Assembly (NCBI GenBank): GCA_947561395.2
Contig: OX387189.1
Location: forward strand, 22,816,329-22,880,328
Length of the DNA: 64,000 nucleotides
Reading direction: 5' to 3'
Source: Buxus sempervirens
Lineage: Eukaryota; Streptophyta; Magnoliopsida; Buxales; Buxaceae
The notes beneath the pieces were generated by a model. The model saw only the letters and a list, made by a program, of their open reading frames with translations, was not told where the DNA came from and searched no databases. Positions 55,340-64,000 of this stretch are shown here, in pieces. The stretch's first letter is position 1. Every line of letters begins with the position of its first letter. Position numbers and translations under genes: made by a program.

Positions 55340-56335
55340 CCTTTGGGGCACTGAAGCCGCCAGTGATTAAGCCGTTTGGTGGATGAACGTCCTGGTATAG
55401 CCTTCCCCTTTGTGAGGCGCCGAAGTCAATGGTGATTAAACCAACGACTAGCTAAGGCACGCCCGGGAACTACTAGCCGAAACCTTGGGGCACTGAAGCC
55501 GCCGGTGATTGAGCCGTTTGGTGGATGAACGTCCTGGTATAGCCTTCCCCTTTGTGAGGCGCCGAAGTCAATGGTGATTAAACCAACGACTAGCTAAGGC
55601 ACGCCCGGGAACTACTAGCCGAAACCTTGGGGCACTGAAGCCGCCGGTGATTGAGCCGTTTGGTGGATGAACATCCTGGTATAGCCTTCCCCTTTGTGAG
55701 GCGCCGAAGTCTATGGTGATTAAACCAACGACTAGCTAAGGCACGCCCGGGAACTACTAGCCGAAACCTTGGGGCACTGAAGCCGCCGGTGATTGAGCCG
55801 TTTGGTGGATGAACATCCTGGTATAGCCTTCCCCTTTGTGAGGCGCCGAATTCAATGGTGATTAAACCAACGACTAGCTAAGGCACGCCCGGGAACTACT
55901 AGCCGAAACCTTGGGGCACTGAAGCCGCCGGTGATTGAGCCATTTGGTGGATGAACGTCCTGGTATAGCCTTCCCCTTGTGAGGCGTCGAAGTCAATGGT
56001 GATTAAACCAACGACTAGCTAAGGCACGCCCGGGAACTACTAGCCGAAACCTTGGGGCACTGAAGCCACCGGTGATTGAGCCGTTTGGTGGATGAACGTC
56101 CTGGTATAGTCTTCCCCTTGTGAGGCGCCGAAGTCAATGGTGATTAAACCAACGACTAGCTAAGGCACGCCCGGGAACTACTAGCCGAAACCTTGGGGCA
56201 CTGAAGCCGCCGGTGATTAAGCCGTTTGGTGGATGAACGTCCTGGTATAGCCTTCCCCTTGTGAGGCGTCGAAGTCAATGGTGATTAAACCAACGACTAG
56301 CTAAGGCACGCCCGGGAACTACTAGCCGAAATTAG
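55340..56335 (+). repeat. E4 tandem array A, 142-bp unit, 7 copies
   Basis: Units begin CTTGGGGCACTGAAGCCGCC near 55340, 55483, 55625, 55767, 55909, 56050 and 56191. They end with GCCCGGGAACTACTAGCCGA. Copies are very similar, with a few single-base changes and one-base deletions. No counterpart exists in E3 at this place. Confidence 0.95.
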
Positions 56336-56489
56336 GCGCCGACGCCGCCAGTGAATGAACTGGAGATTGGTTGAGGTACGCCTGGGTGCTGCTTTTCAGC
56401 TCACCCCCTGCGGAGACCCTGCATTGGTCCAACCTTGTGATTCTGAGCTCAAACAAAACCCCCTTAAATTGAAGGTTCTCTTTCCTTGC

Positions 56490-57640
56490 CTAAACGGCTA
56501 AAATAGATCAGTGAAATAGGGTTCTCTTTCCCAGTCGCTTCCGAGCGACTAAAATAGATCAGCTTTCAAAAAAAAAATAAAAAATAAAAATAGGGTTCTC
56601 TTTCCCAGTCGCTTCCGAGCGACTAAAATAGATCAGCTTTCAAAAAAGGGGTTCTCTTTCCCAGTCGCTTCCGAGCGACTAAAATAGATCAGCCTTAAAA
56701 AAAGGGGTTCTCTCTCCCAGTCGCTTCCGAGCGACTAAAATAGATCAGTCTTCCAAAAAATAGGGTTCTCTTTCCCAGTTGCTTCCGAGCAACTAAAATA
56801 GATCAGCTTTCAAAAAAATAGGGTTCTCTTTCCCAGTCGCTTCCAAGTGACTAAAATAGATCAGCTTTCAAAAAAATAGGGTTCTCTTTCCCAGTCGCTT
56901 CCAAGTGACTAAAATAGATCAGCTTTCAGAAAAATAGGGTTCTCTCTCCTTGTTACCTACGGGTAGCTAAAATAGATCAGTTAATTCATTAAGGTTCTCT
57001 TCCCTTGTTGCCCTAGGGTAGCTAAAATAGATCAGCTAGTCCAAATCCAATCAAAAAAAAATCAAAAAAAAAAATCAGTCTTCCAAATTCATTAAGGTTC
57101 TCTTCCCTTGTTACCTACGGGTAGCTAAAATAGATCAGTTAATTCATTAAGGTTCTCTTCCCTTGTTACTTACGGGTAGCTAAAATAGATCAGTTAATTC
57201 ATTAAGGTTCTCTTCCCTTGTTACCTACGGGTAGCTAAAATAGATCAGTTAATTCATTAAGGTTCTCTTCCCTTGTTACCTACGGGTAGCTAAAATAGAT
57301 CAGTCTTCAAATTCATTAAAGGTTCTCTTCCCTTGTTACCCACGGGTAGCTAAAATAGATCAGTTAATTCATTAAGGTTCTCTTCCCTTGTTGCCCTAGG
57401 GTAGCTAAAATAGATCAGCTAGTCCAAATCCAATCAAAAAAAAAATCAGTCTTCCAAATTCATTAAGGTTCTCTTCCCTTGTTACCTACGGGTAGCTAAA
57501 ATAGATCAGTCTTCAAATTCATTAAAGGTTCTCTTCCCTTGTTACCTACGGGTAACTAAAACAAATCAGTTGATTCAAAGTTTAGGTTCTCTTCCCTTGT
57601 TGCCTTAGGGTAGCTAAAATAGATCAGTTAGTCAAATCAT
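56490..57640 (+). repeat. E4 tandem array B, 54-62 bp units, about 18 copies, each with a stem-loop
   Basis: The first seven or so units read GGTTCTCTTTCCCAGTCGCT-TCCG-AGCGACT then AAAATAGATCAG, with perfect 7-bp arms AGTCGCT/AGCGACT. A variant unit has AGTTGCT/AGCAACT (56777-56794), and two have AGTCGCT/AGTGACT (a G-T pair). The remaining units, from 56936, have a different core (TTACCTACGGGTAGCTAA) with shorter pairing, mixed with CCCTAGGG versions. Poly-A spacers separate some units. The array ends about 100 bases before gag. Confidence 0.9.
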
Positions 57641-57723
57641 ATCATAAAACAAAAAACAAAAAATAAAATAAATGAATAGATTCAATCAGATAAAGTTGTG
57701 TAAATAATTTGTGTAAAAGTGCA

Positions 57724-57760
57724 CTAATGCCTGCCAATTGTCCCATCAGGTACCAAAAAT
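57724..57760 (+). promoter_or_regulatory. Possible 3' splice site before E4 gag
   Basis: CTAAT (57724-57728) is a plant-like branch point. It is followed by a pyrimidine-leaning stretch and CCCATCAG|GTACCAAA, with the junction at 57749/57750. The GTACCAA start and the gag-frame codons after it are shared with E2 and E3. No matching donor has been fixed. Confidence 0.4.
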
Positions 57761-57806
57761 TGCTTTCAGAAATCCGTACCTGTTAAGATCGAGGAGAAGG
57801 CTCGAT

Positions 57807-60296
57807 ATGGAACAGCAAGGAGAGCAGACGCCGCCAGGGCAACACCCGGCAGAGTCCAGTCATACCCAAGTGGTCAATGAGATGCAGCAAAGGATGGACA
57901 GTATGGGTTCCATCATCCAGGAACTGATGACGGAATTGAGGGAATTGAGGCAGGCCCCACCGGCAGCACCAGTTGCCCAGCAGCCGCAGCCACAGTTCCC
58001 ACCACAAGCAGAAGTGGTGCCACCGCCACGTCCAGTAAATCCCCCTCCCTTGGCACCACCACCTCCACCGGCAGCGCCATTTCATATGGCACAACCAGAT
58101 CAATTTCTGCCTATCCATCTGGGACAGGGTGATGAGGACTGGTACAGAACCCAGGAATCGCAGTTTGAGGAGAAACTGACAGCAGTAAGGGAGGAGAACA
58201 GAACAGAAATGGCCGCCCTGAAGGAGCAGCTCAAACAGCTCCAACCCAGCACAGTGCAAAGTGAGGCTACCCTGGAAAGCCTTTGTTTCTTTTCAGATAT
58301 CCAACTCCCGGCTAAGTTCAAATGCCCTGAGTTGCACCAATTTGATGGCACCGGATGCCCACTGAATCATTTAAGGTCGTACTCAGGAGACATGTGTCAG
58401 TACGCTAAAGAAGAGCGAATCATGGTACAATTCTTCCAGAAGTCTTTAACAGGGGCCGCTTACTCTTGGTTCCTGAGTCTAGACAAGGCTAAGATAAAGA
58501 CATGGAATGAGTTGGCAGCAGTCTTCATCCAGCAGTACCGCCTCAACAGTCAGATAGTGCAGACAAGGGCAGAATTGCAGAGGCTGGCAAAGAAGAGCCA
58601 AGAGTCGGTGAGAGAGTATGCCAAACGCTGGAAGGAGTTGGCGACACTGGTACAGCCACCGCTGTTGGAACAAGAGATGACATCTCTATTCATCGCGTCA
58701 CTGGGACAGCCGTTCTTCACTTTGCTGTTGGGGCAAAGTACCTCGAATTTCAACGACCTAATTTTGACTGCGGATCGGATTGAGGATGTAGTAAGAGCCG
58801 GGAAAATAGATGGCAGTGGGCAGAGTGCCCCACCAAGGAGGCCAGTGACAGGACAGGCTAGCAGAAACCAGGGGCAAGAGCCCCGAAGGCAGGAACAGCA
58901 GGCAGTGAACTACGTGCACCCGGCACAGCCTTATCACTTCTCCCAAGGACCAGAGGCAGTGGCACCCCAAGGGACAGGGCAGACAGCTTACCAAGGGGTA
59001 AGAAAGACGAAAGAAGAATTCGAAGCCAGGATGAAACGGGTTTTCACCCCACTACCGTATGCGCCAGCAGAGTTGCTACCTACTTTGCTGAAGAAAGGGT
59101 ACTTGCAAATCAAACCCCCAAATCCCAGACTGGTCAACGCCAGAAGCTACAATGCAGCAGAACGGTGCGAGTACCACTCGGGTGCTCCGGGGCATCACAC
59201 TAATCGGTGTTGGGATCTAAGGCACGATATCCAAGACCTAATTGATAGCAGGCGCATCACGGTCGACCCCCCAGCACCACAGGCTCAGACCCCAGCAGCG
59301 GGCGTCACCACCAATCCTCTCCCAGATCATTCTAAGGCCTCAACCAGCAAGTCAGCTAATCAGGTGAGCTGTGATCGGGGCACTGGGCAGTTTGACCCGT
59401 CTGTACTGATTGGCCAACCAGGGCAGACAGTGAAGGTGCAGCTTCAAGCAGAAACCCACTCGACAGCAATTGCAGTCAAGGAGAATACAGAGGTCTACAT
59501 CTGTGCGATAGAGGATGAGCCTCAGAGCAGTGAGGAAGTCACGGGGCCATGGAACCCCATGCAATGCGGATGGATCAGTGACTCCCCGTCCCCTCCACCC
59601 AGGGAAGGAATGGGCATTTCTGAAGGACCTTGGTTTCGAGATGGGCCACAGGACACCGATGCGTCAGTGGGCAGTTCAAGGGTACCCCCGCAGATGTCTA
59701 CTGGATGGCCGCCTGAGTATATGTCTGCAACGTCAGAGCCAGACTCGCAGTCCCTCACCGATCTGCTATCAGATGAACCAAGTTCTGAATCCCTCTCCCA
59801 TGGCACGCCCGAGTGGCCTGGCCTCCCCCATGTCACAGTAGAAGGGGAGCCATCATCCACTTCTGAACTTGCAAGCCCACCTGATCCTTATGAGAGCTCA
59901 GATGAATCCGCTGGTGCAGACTCAGAAAACGAATCAGCAGCAAACTCCCGAGTGGAAAGTAGGACAATAAACGTCGTTGAAGAAGGCGGCGATGACTTCC
60001 CTACTGATCTCCCTCTGGTGCATTTCCACCCATCCACAGACCAAGAGTTCTTCTACCCCACCCCTCTCCCCAACCCCTCCGCCCTCAACATCCATGACAT
60101 CATGGACTCGCCCCCACAAGACCCATTCTCCCTTCATTTGAACCACCCACCCTCAACCTCTCACAACTCAACCTGGAACCACCCTCGTAAAACACGGTAT
60201 CCCCACCTTACCCCACCCCATCTTTCTACCATCAAGCCACCACCACCACCATTGAAGCAAAAATCGATCGGATCACCCGATCCGGTCGATACATAA
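57807..60296 (+). CDS. E4 gag protein (about 829 aa)
   Basis: The first in-frame ATG is 57807 (MEQQGEQTPPGQHPAESS). The frame is open back past the GTACCAA junction but has no earlier ATG. In order: N-terminal helix, Pro/Gln-rich linker, coiled segment (QFEEKLTAVREENRTEMAAL), gag core (ELHQFDGTGCPLNHLRSYSG, MCQYAKEERIMVQFFQKSL, WFLSLDKAKIKTWNELAAVF, REYAKRWKELATLVQPPLLE), zinc-binding motif CEYHSGAPGHHTNRC, then a long Ser/Pro/acidic tail. Residues after about 60125 look out of frame, because the frame at -1 carries the family's ITRSGR motif leading into protease. So the true gag-pol junction lies near 60125-60290. The protein builds the particle and binds RNA. Confidence 0.85.
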   Translation: MEQQGEQTPPGQHPAESSHTQVVNEMQQRMDSMGSIIQELMTELRELRQAPPAAPVAQQPQPQFPPQAEVVPPPRPVNPPPLAPPPPPAAPFHMAQPDQFLPIHLGQGDEDWYRTQESQFEEKLTAVREENRTEMAALKEQLKQLQPSTVQSEATLESLCFFSDIQLPAKFKCPELHQFDGTGCPLNHLRSYSGDMCQYAKEERIMVQFFQKSLTGAAYSWFLSLDKAKIKTWNELAAVFIQQYRLNSQIVQTRAELQRLAKKSQESVREYAKRWKELATLVQPPLLEQEMTSLFIASLGQPFFTLLLGQSTSNFNDLILTADRIEDVVRAGKIDGSGQSAPPRRPVTGQASRNQGQEPRRQEQQAVNYVHPAQPYHFSQGPEAVAPQGTGQTAYQGVRKTKEEFEARMKRVFTPLPYAPAELLPTLLKKGYLQIKPPNPRLVNARSYNAAERCEYHSGAPGHHTNRCWDLRHDIQDLIDSRRITVDPPAPQAQTPAAGVTTNPLPDHSKASTSKSANQVSCDRGTGQFDPSVLIGQPGQTVKVQLQAETHSTAIAVKENTEVYICAIEDEPQSSEEVTGPWNPMQCGWISDSPSPPPREGMGISEGPWFRDGPQDTDASVGSSRVPPQMSTGWPPEYMSATSEPDSQSLTDLLSDEPSSESLSHGTPEWPGLPHVTVEGEPSSTSELASPPDPYESSDESAGADSENESAANSRVESRTINVVEEGGDDFPTDLPLVHFHPSTDQEFFYPTPLPNPSALNIHDIMDSPPQDPFSLHLNHPPSTSHNSTWNHPRKTRYPHLTPPHLSTIKPPPPPLKQKSIGSPDPVDT

Positions 60297-63200
60297 ACAC
60301 TGACCCCCCACCCGTGCCAGAGGAGGGAGCAGAAGCAGAAGCGAAAAGGAAAGAAAAAGGGAAGGACGTGGTTACAGAATTGCCACCGACCCTCAAGAGA
60401 AAAGGAAGGGCCACAGAAGAGGAGGTCACAGATTTGCACCACAGCATCTACACTCCCGAATATGATCTCCTCCAGCAGTTGAGCAAGGTACCCGCCCAGA
60501 TTTCCATAATGAGACTCCTGATTGACTCAGAGAAGCACCGGACAGTGCTGATGAAGGTCCTGGGTGACGCACACGTACCAGCGGATATCGACCCTGAGCA
60601 GCTAGGGGCAGTGGTGTCAGTGATCATGGCACCCCAGGCTATCTCCTTTTCTACAGCAGACCTGCCATCTGAAGGGTGCAACCACATCGAGCCGCTCTAC
60701 ATAACCGTGAAATGTACCGATCTCATCGTAAAACGTGCCATGATTGACAATGGGTCGGCTTTGAATATATGTCCGATGAGGACATTTCACAGCTTACAGT
60801 TGGATCCTTCAATGATCAAGCCAAGCACTCATAATGTCAGAGGCTTCGACAACGCCAGAAGAGACTCACTGGGAGAGGTCACTTTGGTGATCATGATTGC
60901 AGATAGGCCCTTTACCATGGACTGTGAGGTCATGGATATCAATGCCTCATTTAACTTGCTGATCGGGAGGCCTTGGCTGCATCAGGCAGGAGCAGTATCT
61001 TCCACACTGCACAGGATGGTCCGGTTCGTATCAGGAAACGAACTCATAACCGTACATGCTGAGGATCATCGAGAGTTCGAAAGGGTTGGAGTACCCTATG
61101 TGAATTATGAGTTACCCACCACACTCAATTTCCAAGCTGTGGAGATGGTGCAGGTGAATAATATCCCTGAGTCTAAAAGGGGGCGACGACTCTCGAAGAG
61201 GCAAAGAAAGAACATGTTTAGTGCTGCTGACTGCGCAGACTGGGGTCTCAGAGCAGGCGAAGGACTAGGCAAGTACAAGCAAGGCATCAAGGTAGCCATC
61301 AAACCTTATGAGCAGACCACTGGGTTTGGACTGGGGTTTAGGCCGCAGCCAGAAGACTACTCCCGACTCCTTGGGAACCGTGCCGAAAGGAAAAGGGCCA
61401 GAACTGAAGGAAGAGACCCCCACTGGCCCATATGCGTGCACGAGAACTTGTACCACCGCTTCTCTAACATGGAGAGTGAAGCGGCCCAGGCTATCGAGAA
61501 CATAGTCCCCCAAGGGTGGGGAGATGAGTTTCTGGATACCCCTGCCATGGAGGAAGACTACCTGCAAGGATTGGCCCAGATGCTCTGGGAAGAGCCACCA
61601 GCTATGGAAATGATTGGAGATGTAGTAGAGGTAGACCCATTGGCTCCTGAGGGGTCGCCGGATGGCCTGCCAGCACTGGTCGCCCTGGACTCAGTTGACG
61701 AAGTCACCATGGCCTTCGCCCCACCGGATGAACAATTTGTCCCTGACGGGATCCCGGTCGACTCTGCGATTGTGATAGAAGCGCCACCACCTGCTCCCAT
61801 TGAGGAATCCAAAGAAGAAGGCCCAATCATGTATGTTTGCATGATGGAAGGGCGAGACAGCTCAGGAGCACCAACTCGCAGGCCAAGGTCGCCTCCTCCA
61901 CCCCCTCATATCCCGCACCCCGGAACTCGCGACGGTCTGAACCGCATGTTCCGTAGCATGCCCCAAGTGCTAGGGCCAGTGCCGGAAGAGGTGTACCATG
62001 CAGCTTATGGCAAATGGGCACCACCAGCTTACTCTTCTACGGTGCCTGGGATACCGACTGGAATACCCATAATGTTTGCACCCCCCAGAGTTGACCCAGC
62101 CAATGAAGTCACCATCGCGTGCGCGCCACCCGAGGATGAGATACCATGGGCAATCTCCCTCAGTGGATCATGGGTAAGGGTATCGTCAGAGTCTGGCCCC
62201 CGATCAGAGAGAAGCCAGAACAAACCGGCAGGAGGCGCAGCACATGATCCTATCTACATCTCTTCTGACGAGAGCGCCAACATGGTACTAGCTGGAGAAC
62301 CAGAGAAGACGATTGCTATCAACAAGGAAGGCGGGGCACCACTGAAGAATTGGAGCGCCATGCCTTTTGCTATCAGCAAAGCTGCTATCCCAAAGGGGGT
62401 TTCTACCACCTCTGAGATTTCTGTTGTAGCTACTGCTGAAATTTTTAATGAATATCTCAATGCTTCCTACTACTTGCATCTGTTTGAAAATGAAAATAAC
62501 AAAAATAAGCAACTTGAGCATCGCAATCTTAGTGTCAACCCCGACGCACACCTGGAAGATCTGGGGCACGGGATAGGTAATAAGATTGCCATAAGTGAAC
62601 AAAAAGAACAAAAAGAAATTGAAAAGCCAGTCCAGATGGCAATAATAAATGAAATGCATGAGCCAGTGTCCAATCCTGAAAACGAGCAAGAACTCGACAC
62701 GTCAGATTGGGGCACTCGCCCATCGCAGCAAGAAGATTCAAACATCGTCCCCTGTGAGCCTTTCGAGCATGGGGACGATGATGAATCATGGGAAACCCCG
62801 CTTGAAATCCAACTTGCATTGGAAAGGCATGAAAAGGGTCTCCAGGCTAACATTGAGGAAACAGAGCCAATTAACATAGGTGAAATAGCACAACCAAGGA
62901 TCCTCCAAATTGGTAAAAAGCTGTCACCATTATTGAGAAAACAGATGATTGATTTTCTTAAATCTTATTCTGACGTGTTTGCATGGTCATACGAGGATAT
63001 GCCCGGGTTAGACACGGACTTGGTTGTGCATCGGTTACCAACAAAGTCTGAGGCCGTACCTGTGAAACAGAAGCTCAGGCGCACGAAGCCGGAATGGGCC
63101 CTGAAGATCAAGGAAGAGGTCACCAAGCAGTTGGATGCCGGATTCCTGCAAGTAACTCACTATCCAGAGTGGTTGGCCAACATCGTGCCAGTTCCCAAGA

Positions 63201-64000
63201 AAGACGGGAAAGTCAGGATGTGTGTTGACTATAGAGATCTGAATAGAGCAAGTCCGAAGGACGACTTCCCTTTGCCGCACATCGATGTACTGGTGGACAA
63301 TACAGCAACGCATTCGATGTTCTCTTTCATGGACGGTTTCTCTGGTTACAACCAGATAGGAATGGCACCTGAGGATATGGAGAAAACATCCTTTATCACG
63401 CACTGGGGCACTTACTGCTACCGCGTGATGCCGTTCGGACTGAAGAATGCGGGCGCTACATATCAGCGTGCGATGACTCTGCTGTTCCACGACATGATAC
63501 ACAAGGAAATGGAAATGTATGTGGATGACATGATAGCGAAGTCCAAGGAAGAAGAAGATCACGTGGTAAACCTTGGAAAGATGTTCGACAGACTCAGAGA
63601 GTACAAGCTCCGGCTCAACCGAAACAAGTGCGTGTTTGGAGTTACTTCAGGAAAACTGCTCGGCTTCATAGTGGGCAAGCGAGGCATTGAGGTCGACCCC
63701 GCCAAAGCAAAGGCAATTCTGGAAATGCCTCCTCCATCTACAAAAAAGGAAGTGAGAGGCTTCCTGGGCAGGTTACAGTATATCAGTAGGTTCATCGCGC
63801 AGATGACTCCTGTGTGTGAGCCTATATTCAAACTGTTGAAGAAAGATAACCCTGTAGTTTGGAATGACGACTGTCAAGTAGCATTTGATAAGATCAAGGC
63901 CTATCTAATGAGTCCGCCGACATTGGTCCCGCCCGTCCCAGGACGACCCTTGATCATGTATCTGACCGTCTCAGAGACGGCAGTAGGATGTGTGTTAGGG
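60191..64000 (+). CDS. E4 pol: protease, G-patch-like segment, reverse transcriptase (runs off the window)
   Basis: Open from 60191 to the window end in the -1 frame relative to gag. Visible: ITRSGRYINTD at the start; aspartic protease with MIDNGSALNICPM (about 60740) and LLIGRPWLHQ; a G-patch-like segment WGLRAGEGLGKYKQGI ... TTGFGLGF (about 61240-61340); a long acidic, Pro-rich spacer; then RT with WLANIVPVPKKDGK, MCVDYRDLNRASPKDDFPLP, FMDGFSGYNQI, YVDDMIAKS (about 63520) and GFLGRLQYISRFI; the start of RNase H. The RT is close to that of E1. A TAA at 60188-60190 bounds the frame upstream. Expression by -1 frameshift, by splicing as proposed for Ogre, or loss through a recent frameshift mutation are all possible. 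No in-frame stop was seen in the parts I translated. Confidence 0.85.

Noticed and set aside
60245-60265. Slippery site for a programmed -1 frameshift at the A-rich GCAAAAATCG
   Set aside because: In the gag frame the codons are CAA AAA TCG, which does not fit X-XXY-YYZ, and no clear downstream pseudoknot was identified.

Overview
This is plant nuclear DNA, almost certainly from an angiosperm with a large, repeat-rich genome. The signs are Helitron-type termini, a SIRE-like Ty1/copia element, several giant Ty3/gypsy Tat/Ogre-like elements, and exon fragments of plant ubiquitin-ligase genes (SKP1, and probably DCAF1). No intact host gene is visible. Nothing looks bacterial or organellar. For convenience the gypsy elements are called E1 to E4.

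Layout. Bases 1-8158 are an old, AT-rich region built from abutting Helitron-like units: a 3' end at 1243-1246, a unit at 1247-4642, and another starting at 4643. They hold exon-like fragments (DCAF1-like at about 2036-2214, SKP1-like at 7553-7685) and a 547-bp hAT-type MITE with an 8-bp target duplication. From 8159 to the window end I read one set of nested LTR retrotransposons. (1) A SIRE-like copia element starts at 8159 (5' LTR 8159-8914, gag-pol to 13861). (2) E1, a minus-strand Tat element, interrupts it at 14465/14466 (3' LTR 14466-16844, integrase/RNase H/RT 18670-23075). (3) E2, plus strand, cuts E1 pol at 23075/23076 (LTR 23076-26251, tandem array, gag). (4) E4, plus strand, cuts E2 gag at 31058/31059 (LTR 31059-34801) and resumes after the next insertion with ORF1, two tandem arrays, gag and pol, running off the window at 64000 inside the reverse transcriptase/RNase H region. 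(5) E3, plus strand, 36117-53340, sits in the E4 leader, flanked by a perfect GTATG duplication, with two 3550-bp LTRs that are nearly identical.

How the parts relate. E4 has the modules of an autonomous element: an extra ORF1 with a C-terminal coiled coil, gag, aspartic protease, a G-patch-like segment and RT. Several reading frames are broken. E3 is the youngest insertion. It keeps ORF1 (decayed) and an open gag but has no pol; a 73-bp tandem array and other non-coding DNA fill the space. It looks like a non-autonomous, TR-GAG-type element that depends on an E4- or E1-like partner, with which it shares its primer site, leader, ORF1, gag and last 100 bp before the 3' LTR.

The most striking signal is structural. 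In all four gypsy elements the LTR promoter has runs of perfect inverted repeats shortly upstream of the TATA box, with sequences that are mostly unrelated between E1, E4 and E2/E3. The tandem arrays upstream of gag in E2, E3 and E4 also repeat small stem-loops, some with compensatory base changes. These may be conserved RNA or chromatin signals that keep their shape while their sequence turns over.
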